A stretch of DNA of 43,782 nt from an uncultured Spiribacter sp. Its GTDB lineage: Bacteria > Pseudomonadota > Gammaproteobacteria > Nitrococcales > Nitrococcaceae. Of the stretch, positions 10,835-23,090 are shown piece by piece. Under the pieces are notes generated by a model. That model did no database searches. It saw nothing but the letters and a program-made list of their open reading frames with translations, and was not told the DNA's origin. The position numbers and the translations under genes are program-made. The first letter of the stretch is position 1, and each line of letters opens with the position of its first letter. The stretch spans positions 1-43,782 of the forward strand of contig CAJXMI010000007.1 of NCBI GenBank assembly GCA_913056145.1. The letters run 5' to 3'.

Positions 10835-12534
10835 TCACTCCTTTGCGCCGGCCTCAATCCGCCGCGTGATCACCCATTGCTGGAGGATCGACAGACTGTT
10901 GTTGGTGACCCAGTAGAGCACCAGACCGGCCGGGAAGAAGACAAAGAACACCGTGAAGACCAGCGGCAGGCCCATCATGATCTTCTGCTGAATGGGATCC
11001 ATGGGCGCCGGGTTGAGCTTTTGCTGGATGAACATGGTGGCACCCATGAGCAGCGGCAGCACATAAAAGGGATCGCGTACCGACAGGTCATTGATCCACA
11101 GCACCCAGGGCGCCTGGCGCAGCTCCACGCTCTCCAGCAGGACCCAGTAGAGCGCAATGAATACGGGGATCTGGATGAGGATGGGCAAACAGCCGCCCAG
11201 CGGATTGACCTTCTCCTTTTTGTAGAGGGTCATCAGTTCCTGGTTCATGCGCTGCTTGTCGTCGCTGTAGCGCTCGCGCAGCTTCTGCATTTCGGGCTGG
11301 AGCTTGCGCATTCGCGCCATGGAGCGGTAGCTGGTCTCGGAGAGCTTGTAGAAGACCAGCTTGATGCCCAGCGTGAGCAGGATGATGGACCAGCCCCAGT
11401 TCCCGACAATGTCGTGAATCCAGTCGAGGGCAATGAACAGCGGTTTCGAGATGATCGTGAGCCAGCCGTAATCAACCGCGAGCTGCAGGCCTTCGGCCAC
11501 ATCCGCCAGCCGGTCCTGCTCCTTGGGCCCTACAAACAGGCGATTCTCGAAGCGGCCGGTCTCGCCCGCTGCCACCACCTGCCAGGGCGCGCTCTGGCCG
11601 AGGATGTACTCACCGCGACTCACCCGCGAGTAGTAGCGCAGCGTGGTATCGCGTGGCGGCACCCAGGCCGCCAGGAAGTAATGCTGAATCATCGCAAGCC
11701 AGCCATCGGCGATGTTGCGCGACAGATCCTCGTCTTCCATGTCGCCAAAGCTGATCTTCTGGAATTTCTCGGCCGGGCTGTAGATAACCCCGCCCGTGTA
11801 ACTGGCCGCGCCCAGAAAGCCCGGTCCTTCGGTCTCGGTAGTACGTCGCAGCTGGCTGTACTGATACCCCCGCCAGGGTTCACCACTGGCGTTTTCCACA
11901 TCGTGGACCACTCGCACCACATAGCTGTCGCGCTCGAAGATATAGCGCCGCGTCACGGTGACGCCCGTCGCCGTCGACCAGCGCAGGGGCACCTCAAGCT
12001 GATCCTGGCCCCCCTCAAGGCGGTAGGTATCGGCGCCAGCCTGCCAGGCGGCAGAGTGCCCGGGCGCTTCGGCGTTGTCACCCACCAGCCCGATCTGGGC
12101 CACAAAGAGCGGATCGCGGTTGCCGAGGAGGCGGAACGGCGTGTCATTATCGATCGCCATCGTGTGCTCCAGCAGGTCGGCCTGACGGATATTGCCACCG
12201 GCAAGCGGGATTTCGACATCGAGTACGTCGGTGGTGACGCGCACCGTGTCGGTCATGACCCGTTCACCTTCAGCCCCGCCGGCGGATACCGCTGCCGACC
12301 GCTCGTCTGCCTGCTCGGCCGGCCCGCCCGGGGTGGCGGGGGTGCCTCGCCCGCCGGTGCCGCCATGGTATCGGGCTGGGGCGCCGCCGACCCGGCTGCC
12401 TGCTCGGCCGTCTGGGCGGTGGTGTCCGCGGTGGTCGCCCGACCCGGGCCGTAGTCCTGCTGCCAGGTGGTCCAGATCAGGAGCATGACCAGCGCCAGGG
12501 CAACCAGCAGGAATAGACGTTGATTCTCCATCAT
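10835..12534 (-). CDS. yidC: Membrane protein insertase YidC, split by an apparent one-base frameshift
   Basis: YidC inserts inner-membrane proteins, including F0 subunits. The N-terminal membrane anchor ([20 protein letters not shown]) and its Thr/Ala-rich linker are read in one frame from 12534 and stop at 12253. The rest (periplasmic P1 domain from about [13 protein letters not shown], then the five-helix insertase core with [20 protein letters not shown]) is in the next frame, ending at 10835. Adding one base in a G-tract at 12330-12342 (plus strand) joins them into a 566-residue protein of normal length. A sequencing or assembly error is most likely because the gene is essential. In the sequence as given, the N-terminal frame's TGA overlaps an ATG of the downstream frame in ATGA, so two coupled products are formally possible. 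The extended open frame beginning at 12556 is not the natural N-terminus. Confidence 0.85.
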
Positions 12535-12767
12535 GAGTGGCGACTCGCGGGTTCACGCTCCGGGACGGGGTCGAGACCGCCCGGATGCAGGGGATTGCAG
12601 CGCAGAATGCGCCGAACGGCGTAATACCCGCCCCGCAGTGCCCCGTGCCGTTCGACGGCCTCGATGGCGTAACACGAGCAGGTGGGGTGGAAGCGGCAGC
12701 ATGGCCCGAAGAGCGGGCTGATGCAGTAGCGGTAGGCGCGCAGCAGAGCGATCAGGAGGGTTCGCAT
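12531..12767 (-). CDS. yidD: Membrane protein insertion efficiency factor YidD
   Basis: The 78-residue small protein of the YidD family has an amphipathic N-terminal helix and the signature cysteine/proline core [14 protein letters not shown], then [10 protein letters not shown]. It is a membrane-associated helper of YidC-dependent insertion. Its 5' end overlaps rnpA by 16 bases and its stop overlaps the yidC start in ATGA, the conserved rpmH-rnpA-yidD-yidC arrangement. Confidence 0.95.
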   Translation of the reverse strand: MRTLLIALLRAYRYCISPLFGPCCRFHPTCSCYAIEAVERHGALRGGYYAVRRILRCNPLHPGGLDPVPEREPASRHS

Positions 12768-13123
12768 GTGCGGGATATCCGTTGCCAGAGTCGATCCAGT
12801 GCTTGCGCCAGTGTACCGCTTTCAATGTGACGGGCGATCGGTCGGACCATGACCACCGCGTCAACGCAAGGCAGGTCAGTTTGATGCCGGCGGAAGCTCT
12901 CGCGTATCAGGCGCTTCAGCCTGTTGCGATCAACCGCTCTGGGCGCCGCTCGGCGGGACACCGCAAGACCCAGTCGCGGGCGATCCGCCTGGCCGGGAGC
13001 GGCCAGCATCGTGAAGTGACGGTCGGCGAAGCGCTCTGCCCCGGAGAAAACGGCCCGAAAGTCGCTGCCGCGGGTGAGTCGAGCACTACGCGGAAACGCG
13101 TTGGCTGACGCCGGGGCCGCCAC
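12752..13123 (-). CDS. rnpA: Ribonuclease P protein component
   Basis: The 123-residue basic protein assists the RNase P RNA in tRNA 5' maturation. [17 protein letters not shown] at the N-terminus and the RNR-type motif region [20 protein letters not shown] are diagnostic. The likely start is GTG at 13121-13123, five bases after the rpmH stop. No good Shine-Dalgarno is seen, so translational coupling to rpmH is plausible. It overlaps yidD by 16 bases. Confidence 0.94.
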   Translation of the reverse strand: MAAPASANAFPRSARLTRGSDFRAVFSGAERFADRHFTMLAAPGQADRPRLGLAVSRRAAPRAVDRNRLKRLIRESFRRHQTDLPCVDAVVMVRPIARHIESGTLAQALDRLWQRISRTCEPS

Positions 13124-13128
13124 CGCAA

Positions 13129-13263
13129 TCAGGGTGCGAGGCGCGCGCGTCCCTTGGCACGGCGCCGGGCAAGGACCTTGCGGCCGTTGCGCGTGGCCAT
13201 GCGAGCGCGAAAACCGTGGGTGCGCTTGCGCTTGATGACGCTGGGTTGAAACGTCCTCTTCAT
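13129..13263 (-). CDS. rpmH: 50S ribosomal protein L34
   Basis: This 44-codon gene runs from ATG at 13261-13263 to TGA at 13129-13131. The product starts [20 protein letters not shown] and ends in an Arg/Lys-rich tail, unmistakably bacterial L34. It is first in the rpmH-rnpA-yidD-yidC-mnmE cluster, divergent from dnaA. It is very short, so automated gene calling may miss it. Confidence 0.97.
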   Translation of the reverse strand: MKRTFQPSVIKRKRTHGFRARMATRNGRKVLARRRAKGRARLAP

Positions 13264-13312
13264 GACGGGACCGCCTTTTTGAAACTGGTGTCAGGGCTGA
13301 AAGTAGCCGGCA

Positions 13313-13342
13313 AGGTTAATCCGCGCCATGATGCGGTGTCAA
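13313..13342 (-). promoter_or_regulatory. Candidate promoter of rpmH-rnpA operon
   Basis: In the 209-base rpmH-dnaA gap the minus strand has a perfect TTGACA (13337-13342), then 18 bases, then TAACCT (13313-13318), about 50 bases before rpmH. The -35 is strong and the -10 weak, as seen at other ribosomal-protein promoters. No TTATCCACA-type DnaA box was seen in this gap. Confidence 0.5.
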
Positions 13343-13472
13343 CGAAGAGACCGGGTTGCGGCAGACGGGCTTTCTGGCACCACTCCGAGTCAGCGGTTAG
13401 ACTCAGACGCTCACGCACGGGCACTGGTACGAACGGTGCCTCCATCCCCCTGGGCTCGGAGGAACTGCATTC

Positions 13473-14810
13473 TTGGTCGATCGTCTCTGGCAAGGCTGTC
13501 TGCAGCGACTGGAACGGGAGTTGCCCGCCCAGCAGCTCAATACCTGGATACGCCCGCTGCAGGCCGAGGAATCGTCCGACCAGCTTCGGCTCTTTGCGCC
13601 CAATCGTTTTGTCCTCGACTGGGTTCGCGAACACTTCTCGGCGCGTATCGAGGAGCTTCTGGCCAGTCTGCAACCCGATGCGCCGCCGCGCCTGGCACTC
13701 GAAATTGGTGGCAGTGCGCCAAGCCACCCCCGGCCACCGGCGCCCGAGACAGGCCCGGCGCATGCCAGCGCCCCGGAATCGACCCCTCACACCGCCAATC
13801 TGAATCGCGACTTTACGTTCTCGACGTTTGTGGAGGGCAAGTCCAACCAGCTGGCACGCGCGGCCAGCCTGCAGGTCGTCGATAACCTTGGGGATGCCTA
13901 CAACCCGTTGTTCATCTATGGCGGTGTCGGGCTTGGCAAGACGCATCTCATGCATGCCATCGGGAATGCGCTGCTTGCAAGAAAGCCGGACGCCCGTGTG
14001 CTCTATCTGCACTCCGAGCGCTTTGTAGCCGACATGATCAAGGCCCTCCAGCACAATGCCATCAACGAGTTCAAACGCCATTATCGCGGCGTCGATGCGT
14101 TGCTGATCGACGATATCCAGTTCTTTGCCGGCAAAGAGCGCTCGCAGGAAGAGTTCTTTCACACCTTTAACGCGCTGCTCGAGGGCCATCAGCAGGTGGT
14201 CATGAGCTGCGACCGCTACCCCAAGGAAGTCAACGGGCTCGAGGAGCGGCTTAAATCCCGATTTGGCTGGGGGCTGACCATCGCGATCGAACCCCCCGAG
14301 CTCGAGACCCGGGTGGCCATCCTGATGCGCAAGGCTGAACAGGCCGGGCTCCAGCTTCCGCCCGAGGTGGCGTTTTTCATTGCCAAGCGCATCCGCTCCA
14401 ACATCCGCGAGCTGGAAGGCGCGCTGCGGCGGGTGATGGCCAACGCGCATTTTACGGGCGCTGCCATAACGGTCGATTTCACCAAGGGGGCGCTTCGCGA
14501 TCTGCTGGCCCTCCAGGACAAGCTCGTTACCACCGAGAATATCCAGAAGACCGTCGCGGAGTACTACAAAATCCGTGTGGCGGACCTGTTATCCAAGCGC
14601 CGAAGCCGCTCGATCACCCGCCCCCGGCAAATGGCAATGGCCCTGGCCAAGGAACTGACCAGCCACAGCCTTCCGGAGATTGGCGACGCCTTTGGGGGCC
14701 GTGACCACACCACCGTGATGCATGCCTGCCGCAAGGTCCGCGAGCTTCGCGATAGCGATGGCCGGTTTGACGAGGACTATCACAACCTGTCGAGAACCCT
14801 GTCATCATGA
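13473..14810 (+). CDS. dnaA: Chromosomal replication initiator DnaA
   Basis: The 445-residue AAA+ initiator binds DnaA boxes and melts the origin. Domain I (residues 1-80, with [12 protein letters not shown]) is followed by a proline-rich linker, AAA+ Walker [15 protein letters not shown], Walker [10 protein letters not shown], and the domain IV DNA-binding signature [14 protein letters not shown]. The start is TTG at 13473-13475: a GGAGGAA Shine-Dalgarno about ten bases upstream supports it, and [13 protein letters not shown] matches the family N-terminus. A rare start codon on dnaA may limit its synthesis (inference). Confidence 0.97.
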   Translation: MVDRLWQGCLQRLERELPAQQLNTWIRPLQAEESSDQLRLFAPNRFVLDWVREHFSARIEELLASLQPDAPPRLALEIGGSAPSHPRPPAPETGPAHASAPESTPHTANLNRDFTFSTFVEGKSNQLARAASLQVVDNLGDAYNPLFIYGGVGLGKTHLMHAIGNALLARKPDARVLYLHSERFVADMIKALQHNAINEFKRHYRGVDALLIDDIQFFAGKERSQEEFFHTFNALLEGHQQVVMSCDRYPKEVNGLEERLKSRFGWGLTIAIEPPELETRVAILMRKAEQAGLQLPPEVAFFIAKRIRSNIRELEGALRRVMANAHFTGAAITVDFTKGALRDLLALQDKLVTTENIQKTVAEYYKIRVADLLSKRRSRSITRPRQMAMALAKELTSHSLPEIGDAFGGRDHTTVMHACRKVRELRDSDGRFDEDYHNLSRTLSS

Positions 14811-15028
14811 TGTGGATAACCTGTGGGCGAACCAAAGCCGCTATTTCATCCACAGGTTATCCCCGCGGCATTCCCGCCAGAACCGGGACTGCTGCACAGG
14901 TTATGAGTTGCCAATACCGCTTTAAAAACAGGTACTTAAGTTACATACCCACAGATTCGGGGCGGCCTTGCTACAACAACTGTCTTTAATACAGACTCTT
15001 TAAGATATAGAGAACAACGGATAGCGCC
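14811..15028 (+). other. Probable chromosomal replication origin (oriC)
   Basis: The 218-base dnaA-dnaN gap holds a perfect DnaA box in reverse (TGTGGATAA, 14811-14819), a one-mismatch box TCATCCACA (14846-14854) and two weaker ones (TTATCCCCG 14857-14865; ATACCCACA 14945-14953). These are followed by an AT-rich stretch (about 14920-15015, with TTTAAAAACA, TACTTAAGTTACATA and CTTTAATACAGACTCTTTAAG) suitable as an unwinding element. The dnaA-dnaN location, divergence of strand polarity between flanking operons and nearby parAB/parS all support it. The dnaN promoter presumably lies here too. Confidence 0.8.
14814..14862. repeat. Perfect 13-base inverted repeat in oriC
   Basis: GGATAACCTGTGG (14814-14826) is repeated in inverse as CCACAGGTTATCC (14850-14862), 23 bases apart. 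Each arm combines most of a DnaA box with CCTGTGG. A third partial copy, CACAGGTTAT, lies at 14895-14904. The arrangement could be paired DnaA binding sites or, on RNA, a hairpin after dnaA; no T-tract follows, so termination is less likely. Confidence 0.85.
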
Positions 15029-16129
15029 ATGCAGTTCGAAATTGACCGGGATTCGCTCTTACGTCCGCTCCAGGCCGTCATCGGCGTCGTGGAACGTCGC
15101 CAGACCCTGCCTGTCCTTGCCAACGTGCTGCTGGAGATCGGTGACGGTCGGCTTGCAGTCACTGCCACCGACCTCGAAGTGGAGCTGCGGGCGCAGGTGG
15201 ATCTGGAAGCCGGCGAACCCGGCCAGGTCACGGTACCTGCGCGCAAGCTGATGGACATCGTCCGCAATCTGCCTGATGACAGTCGGGTCACCGTAACCCG
15301 TGAGTCCGAGCGGGTTGTCGTGCGGGCCGGTCGCAGCCGCTTTGCGCTCACGACGCTACCGGCAGAAGACTTCCCGACTGTGGATCAGGTCGAAGCCAGC
15401 CATCGTGTCTCGGTACCTCAGGCGCAACTGCGCTGGTTGATCGAGAAAACCCACTTCGCCATGGCACTCCAGGACGTGCGCTATTACCTGAACGGGCTGC
15501 TCGTGGAACTTGCCCCGCAGCATCTGCGTGCGGTAGCAACCGACGGCCACCGTTTGGCCATGGCCGAGTTGGCGCCCAATCTTGATCTTGAGGAGCCAAC
15601 GCAGGTGATCGTGCCTCGCAAGGGCATCCAGGAGATGCTGCGGCTGCTCGATTCCTCCGAGGATCCCGTTGAACTGGTGCTGGGTACTGGCCATGTGCAG
15701 GTCACCCTGCCCGAGATCCGGTTTACGTCTAAACTGATTGATGGCCGTTTTCCGGACTATCAGCGTGTGATTCCCGCTGAAGACGGGCCATCGGCGCAAG
15801 TGGATCGCGAGACGCTGCGCAAGGCGCTGGTGCGGGCGTCGATCCTGTCCAATGAAAAATACCGCGGCGTCCGGTTTGGCTTTGAGCCTGAACAGCTGCG
15901 GATTCAGTCCAATAACCCCGAGCAGGAAGAGGCCGAGGAGGAAATCCCGGCCAGTTTTGATGGTGACGCGATCGAGATCGGTTTCAATGCCAGTTACATG
16001 CTGGATGCACTCGCTGCCATCGATGAGCCCAGCGTGACGGTGTATGTGCGTGATGGCAGCAGCAGCGCCCTGGTACTGGGCGAAAAGGGCCGCGACGCCC
16101 GCTACGTCGTGATGCCGATGCGGCTTTAG
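15029..16129 (+). CDS. dnaN: DNA polymerase III beta subunit (sliding clamp)
   Basis: The 366-residue clamp dimerises around DNA and tethers polymerases. The N-terminus MQFEIDRDSLLRPLQAVIGVVERR, the internal YYLNGLLVE and the ending YVVMPMRL are family hallmarks. Length is standard. It follows oriC and precedes recF by two bases, so the two are co-transcribed. Confidence 0.98.
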   Translation: MQFEIDRDSLLRPLQAVIGVVERRQTLPVLANVLLEIGDGRLAVTATDLEVELRAQVDLEAGEPGQVTVPARKLMDIVRNLPDDSRVTVTRESERVVVRAGRSRFALTTLPAEDFPTVDQVEASHRVSVPQAQLRWLIEKTHFAMALQDVRYYLNGLLVELAPQHLRAVATDGHRLAMAELAPNLDLEEPTQVIVPRKGIQEMLRLLDSSEDPVELVLGTGHVQVTLPEIRFTSKLIDGRFPDYQRVIPAEDGPSAQVDRETLRKALVRASILSNEKYRGVRFGFEPEQLRIQSNNPEQEEAEEEIPASFDGDAIEIGFNASYMLDALAAIDEPSVTVYVRDGSSSALVLGEKGRDARYVVMPMRL

Positions 16130-16131
16130 CC

Positions 16132-17217
16132 GTGACCCGTTCCAAGGGAACGGCGGGACTCTCGCGACTGGCGATTAACGGTTTTCGCCACCTGTCGACG
16201 ACAACCGTGGAGCCGTCCCCACGACTTAACGTGATCTATGGCCACAACGCCGCTGGCAAGACCAGTGTGCTTGAGGCCATCCATTTCCTGGCCCGCGCCA
16301 GAAGCTTTCTGACCACGCGAACCGCCCGGCTCGTGACGCGCAGCGGTGATTCGGTCACGGTCCACGGCCGGATTAATACCGCTGATGCCGTGCATGGGCT
16401 GGGTGTTCAATATCAGGACGGCCAGACACGGGTTCGGCTTAACGGGGTCGATGTTCAAACGCTCTCGGAGTCGGCCTGGCTGTTGCCGATACAGGTCATC
16501 AATACCGAAGCCCAACGACTGCTGACGGATGGGCCACCGGTACGCCGTGCCTTCATTAACTGGGGAGTGTTCCACGTGGAACCGACCTATCGCGATCACT
16601 GGCGGCGGTATCAACGGGCCCTGCGGCAACGCAATTCGGCGCTGCGCTCTGGTGATGCACGATTGGCGGCGGCCTGGGAGCCCGAGATGGCGGCGGCTGC
16701 TGAGGCGGTGGAAGCGAGCCGCCATGGGTTTCTGGCCACGCTCATGCCACGCGCGGTCGCGTTGGCGTCCCAGTGGTTGGGCGAAGATCGTCTTGACTGG
16801 CGCTATCGTCGCGGCTGGACCCGCGATACGCCGTTGGCAGAGGTGTTTGCCGCCGCCCGGCCGCGCGAAATGGCACAGGGGTTCAGCCTCTATGGCCCGC
16901 AACGCGCCGATCTTCGGTTTCTGGTCGATGGCGTGGAGGCGTCGGTGTGTCTCAGTCGCGGGCAGCAGAAGCTGTTGGTGGCGGGCTTGCGCTTAGCGCT
17001 CGCCGAGCAGTGGGGCGTTGCCGGAGAGCAGCGCCCTTTGGTGTTGGTCGATGATCTGCCGGCGGAATTGGATGCCGAGCATCGACAGCAATTACTGACC
17101 CAGCTGCAGGCAACGGGCGCGCAGTTGTTTGTCACGACGATTGAGCGCGAGCAGGTTCCAGCCATGGCCGATGCCGAATGGTTCCACGTGGAACAGGGAA
17201 TGATTGCGCCGGTGTGA
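16132..17217 (+). CDS. recF: DNA replication/repair protein RecF
   Basis: The 361-residue SMC-like ATPase loads RecA at gaps. Walker A GHNAAGKTSVLE is near residue 40, the ABC-type signature LSRGQQKLL near 280, and Walker B LVLVDDLPAELD follows. The GTG start at 16132 lies two bases after the dnaN stop. Unusually, two parS sites are embedded in the coding sequence (16568-16583 and 17180-17195), each encoding Phe-His-Val-Glu. Confidence 0.96.
   Translation: MTRSKGTAGLSRLAINGFRHLSTTTVEPSPRLNVIYGHNAAGKTSVLEAIHFLARARSFLTTRTARLVTRSGDSVTVHGRINTADAVHGLGVQYQDGQTRVRLNGVDVQTLSESAWLLPIQVINTEAQRLLTDGPPVRRAFINWGVFHVEPTYRDHWRRYQRALRQRNSALRSGDARLAAAWEPEMAAAAEAVEASRHGFLATLMPRAVALASQWLGEDRLDWRYRRGWTRDTPLAEVFAAARPREMAQGFSLYGPQRADLRFLVDGVEASVCLSRGQQKLLVAGLRLALAEQWGVAGEQRPLVLVDDLPAELDAEHRQQLLTQLQATGAQLFVTTIEREQVPAMADAEWFHVEQGMIAPV
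16568..16583. other. parS centromere site 1 (inside recF)
   Basis: TGTTCCACGTGGAACC contains the perfect 14-base palindrome GTTCCACGTGGAAC (16569-16582), the core of the bacterial parS consensus bound by ParB. It is about 1.7 kb from the probable oriC, in range for chromosomal parS, and the cognate parAB are in this window. Confidence 0.93.
17180..17195. other. parS centromere site 2 (inside recF)
   Basis: GGTTCCACGTGGAACA carries the same perfect 14-base palindrome at 17181-17194, 612 bases from site 1 and only 22 bases before the end of recF. Having two sites here makes this segment the likely ParB nucleation centre of the chromosome. Confidence 0.93.
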
Positions 17218-17257
17218 GGCCCGACGGCCGGTTCGCGCCCTGCCGCCGCAAATCGGT

Positions 17258-17263
17258 TATAAT
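17258..17263 (+). promoter_or_regulatory. Candidate -10 element of gyrB
   Basis: A perfect TATAAT lies 27 bases before the gyrB ATG in the 73-base recF-gyrB gap. No good -35 hexamer is present at 16-18 bases upstream. It probably gives gyrB a short-leader transcript of its own besides read-through from recF. Confidence 0.5.
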
Positions 17264-17266
17264 TAA

Positions 17267-20449
<3,183 letters not shown>

Positions 20450-20459
20450 GACGGCCGGC

Positions 20460-20996
20460 TCATGTGTCAAGCAGCGCCGCGACGGCCGCCGCCAGGTTGT
20501 CGTAAACGCTGACCGGTGCCGGGAGCGTGGCCTCGGTGGCAGCGCCATTGCCGGTGCGCACAAGCCACGGGGTTACCCCGGCCTGGCGTGCGGCCTCGAG
20601 ATCGCGGCCGCTGTCGCCAATAAAAAGCGCCTCGTCGGGCCTTACCGCAAACGCCGCGAGCGCCTGTTCGACGAGCCCTGGCGCGGGCTTTCGGCAGTGG
20701 CAGCCAGCGTCCGGGGCATGCGGGCAGTAAAACAGGCGGTCAATATGGGCGCCGTCGTTGGCAAGCACGGCGTCCATCCGCGAATGAATGGCCGCCAGTG
20801 TCGCGGGCGTGAGCATCCCCCGCCCCACCGCCGACTGATTGGTGCACACCGCAACGGCGATTGCCGCCCGATTGAGCCGTGCAATTGCCGGCACGCTCCC
20901 GGGCAGAGGCACCCAGTCGTCCGGCGCCAGGATGTAGTCTGCCGAATCGACGTTGATGACGCCGTCCCGATCCAGCAGTACCAGCCGGGGCGGCAC
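20460..20996 (-). CDS. gmhB: D-glycero-beta-D-manno-heptose 1,7-bisphosphate 7-phosphatase
   Basis: The 178-residue HAD phosphatase belongs to the ADP-heptose pathway for the LPS inner core. HAD motif I LLDRDGVINVD is at the N-terminus, motif II VCTNQS follows, and motif IV is FIGDSGRDLEAA. The zinc-loop set CPHAPDAGCHCRKPAPG (Cys-x-His...Cys-x-Cys) is typical of GmhB. The start is GTG at 20994-20996, three bases after the glyS stop. The glyS-gmhB-plsC arrangement is common in Gammaproteobacteria. Confidence 0.93.
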   Translation of the reverse strand: MPPRLVLLDRDGVINVDSADYILAPDDWVPLPGSVPAIARLNRAAIAVAVCTNQSAVGRGMLTPATLAAIHSRMDAVLANDGAHIDRLFYCPHAPDAGCHCRKPAPGLVEQALAAFAVRPDEALFIGDSGRDLEAARQAGVTPWLVRTGNGAATEATLPAPVSVYDNLAAAVAALLDT

Positions 20997-20999
20997 GAC

Positions 21000-23090
21000 C
21001 TACGCCGACTCCGGCAGCGCGGATACATCGGCAATGGCAAGGAAGAGGCCCTGGAGGCGGCCGAGCAGTGCGAGCCGGTTGCTTTGCAGCGCAGGGTCAT
21101 CGCACATGACCATTACGTCGTCGAAGAAACGGTCCACCGGTTCCCTGAGCTCGGCCAGGAGCGCCAGCGCGGCGCTGTACTCGCCCGCCTCGATACGCTG
21201 CTGCACGGGCCCGGCACGCTCGTCGATCGCGGCATGCAGGGCCTGCTCGGCGGGATCGGTCAGTTGGCGCGGATCGACAACCGTCTCGGACCCGGCCTCG
21301 GCACGGCGCAGGATATTGCGGATCCGCTTGTTGGCAGCGGCCAGACTGCCGGCCGCCGGGAGGCGGGCAAAGTCCTGGCAGGCACGCAGTCGGCGATCAA
21401 AGTCGAGCGGCTCGAAGGACTCGGGCGACAATACCGAGCGCACGGCCTCGAAGAGCTCGGCGCCAAAGCCCGCCTCCTGATAGATGGCCCGCAGCCGCTC
21501 CAGACAGAAAGTGACGAGCGGCTCCGCCTGCGCCTCGCCGTCGACACCATCCGGTTGCCGGGCGCCCGCCGCTGCAAAGAGGGCGTGCAGGTTGATGGCA
21601 TGCTCACCTTCGATGAGGGTGCGCAAGAGGCCAACGGCGGCACGGCGCAGCGCAAACGGATCCTTGGCGCCGCTCGGGGCCTTGCCGATCGCGAAAATGC
21701 CCACCAGCGTGTCGGCCCGGTCCATTACGGCAAGCAACTGCCCGAGTGGCGTGGTCGCGACCGCATCGCCGGCATGCCGCGGCTGGTAGATTTCATCGAG
21801 GGCCACGGCCAGGGCCTCGGGCTCGCCGTCTTCAGCGGCGTAGTAGCGTCCCATGACGCCCTGCAGGTCCGGGAACTCCCCCACCATCTCGGTCAGCAAG
21901 TCGGCCTTGGAGAGCCTCGCGGCGCGCTCGGCAAGCCCGGGCTCGGTCGCAAATCGTTCGGCGTAGTCGGCGGCCAGGGCGGCCACCCGCTCCACTTTGT
22001 CCTGCAGGCTGCCCAGGGCCTTTTGAAATACCACGGCGCGCAGGTCGCTTTCACGCCCGGCCAGTGGGCGGGCGCGGTCCTGATCCCAAAAGAAGGCGGC
22101 ATCGGCGAGCCGCGGCCGGATCACGCGCTCGTTGCCGGCGATGACCCGGGCGGGCTCCCGGCTCTCGATGTTGGCGACCGTGATGAAGCGGGGCATCAGC
22201 GCGCCGCTGGCATCACGCACCGGAAAATAGCGCTGGTGCTCTTGCATGCTCGACACGAGGGCTTCGGCGGGTACGCGCAGAAAGTCATCGTCAAATGCGC
22301 CCGAGAGCACCACGGGCCATTCCACAAGGGCATTGACCTCGTCGATCAGGGCCTCGTCCATGACGGCATGGCCGCCCAGGCGCTCGCCCTCGGCGCGAAC
22401 GCCCTCGCTGATGCGATCACGCCGCTCGGTGATATCCACCAGCACGTGGGCAGCGCGCAAAGCCGATTCGTACCCCCCGGCGTCGGGGATGCGGACCGGG
22501 GCGGGATGGTGAAAGCGATGCCCGCGGCTCTCGCACCCACTGTCCACGCCAAAAAAACGGGCGGGAACCACCGCGTCGCCCAGCATGAGCACGACCCAGT
22601 GGACCGGGCGGACAAACTCGGCGGTCTGATCACCCCAGCGCATGCGCTTTGGAATGGGTAGCCGGGCGAGGGCCTGGTCGATGATGCCCGGTAGCAGATC
22701 GGCACTGGCCTGGCCCGGCTCGACACCGCGATGCACCAGCCAGGCCCCCGCCTCGTTCTGCAGGCGCTCCAGCTCGGCCACGCCTACCCCGCAGGAGCGG
22801 GCGAATCCCTCGGCGGCCCGGGTGGGGTTGCCGTCATCGTCAAACGCCACGTCAACGCCTGGCCCGCGGCGCTCGAATGCCTGATCGGGCTGGCGCAGCG
22901 CCAGTTCCGGGATGCGCAGGGCGAGCCGGCGCGGCGCCCCGAGAACCCGGGCCGACCCGTGTGGAATCCCGGCGCGATCCAGTCCATCGCAGACCCCCGC
23001 GGCCAACGCCTCGCTGAGCGTAACCAGAGCGCCGGGCGGCAGTTCCTCGGTACCGAGTTCGAAGAGCAGCGTGGTGCGCGCCTCGTTCAT
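21000..23090 (-). CDS. glyS: Glycine-tRNA ligase beta subunit
   Basis: The 696-residue beta subunit of the alpha2-beta2 bacterial glycyl-tRNA synthetase recognises tRNA. The N-terminus [19 protein letters not shown] is the family signature; [20 protein letters not shown] is another strongly conserved segment, and a C-terminal anticodon-binding-like domain is complete. The start overlaps the glyQ stop in ATGA, so the two subunits are made together. Confidence 0.98.
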   Translation of the reverse strand: MNEARTTLLFELGTEELPPGALVTLSEALAAGVCDGLDRAGIPHGSARVLGAPRRLALRIPELALRQPDQAFERRGPGVDVAFDDDGNPTRAAEGFARSCGVGVAELERLQNEAGAWLVHRGVEPGQASADLLPGIIDQALARLPIPKRMRWGDQTAEFVRPVHWVVLMLGDAVVPARFFGVDSGCESRGHRFHHPAPVRIPDAGGYESALRAAHVLVDITERRDRISEGVRAEGERLGGHAVMDEALIDEVNALVEWPVVLSGAFDDDFLRVPAEALVSSMQEHQRYFPVRDASGALMPRFITVANIESREPARVIAGNERVIRPRLADAAFFWDQDRARPLAGRESDLRAVVFQKALGSLQDKVERVAALAADYAERFATEPGLAERAARLSKADLLTEMVGEFPDLQGVMGRYYAAEDGEPEALAVALDEIYQPRHAGDAVATTPLGQLLAVMDRADTLVGIFAIGKAPSGAKDPFALRRAAVGLLRTLIEGEHAINLHALFAAAGARQPDGVDGEAQAEPLVTFCLERLRAIYQEAGFGAELFEAVRSVLSPESFEPLDFDRRLRACQDFARLPAAGSLAAANKRIRNILRRAEAGSETVVDPRQLTDPAEQALHAAIDERAGPVQQRIEAGEYSAALALLAELREPVDRFFDDVMVMCDDPALQSNRLALLGRLQGLFLAIADVSALPESA

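Noticed and set aside
13260-14450. 396-codon open frame opposite dnaA
   Set aside because: Antisense shadow of dnaA without recognisable domains.
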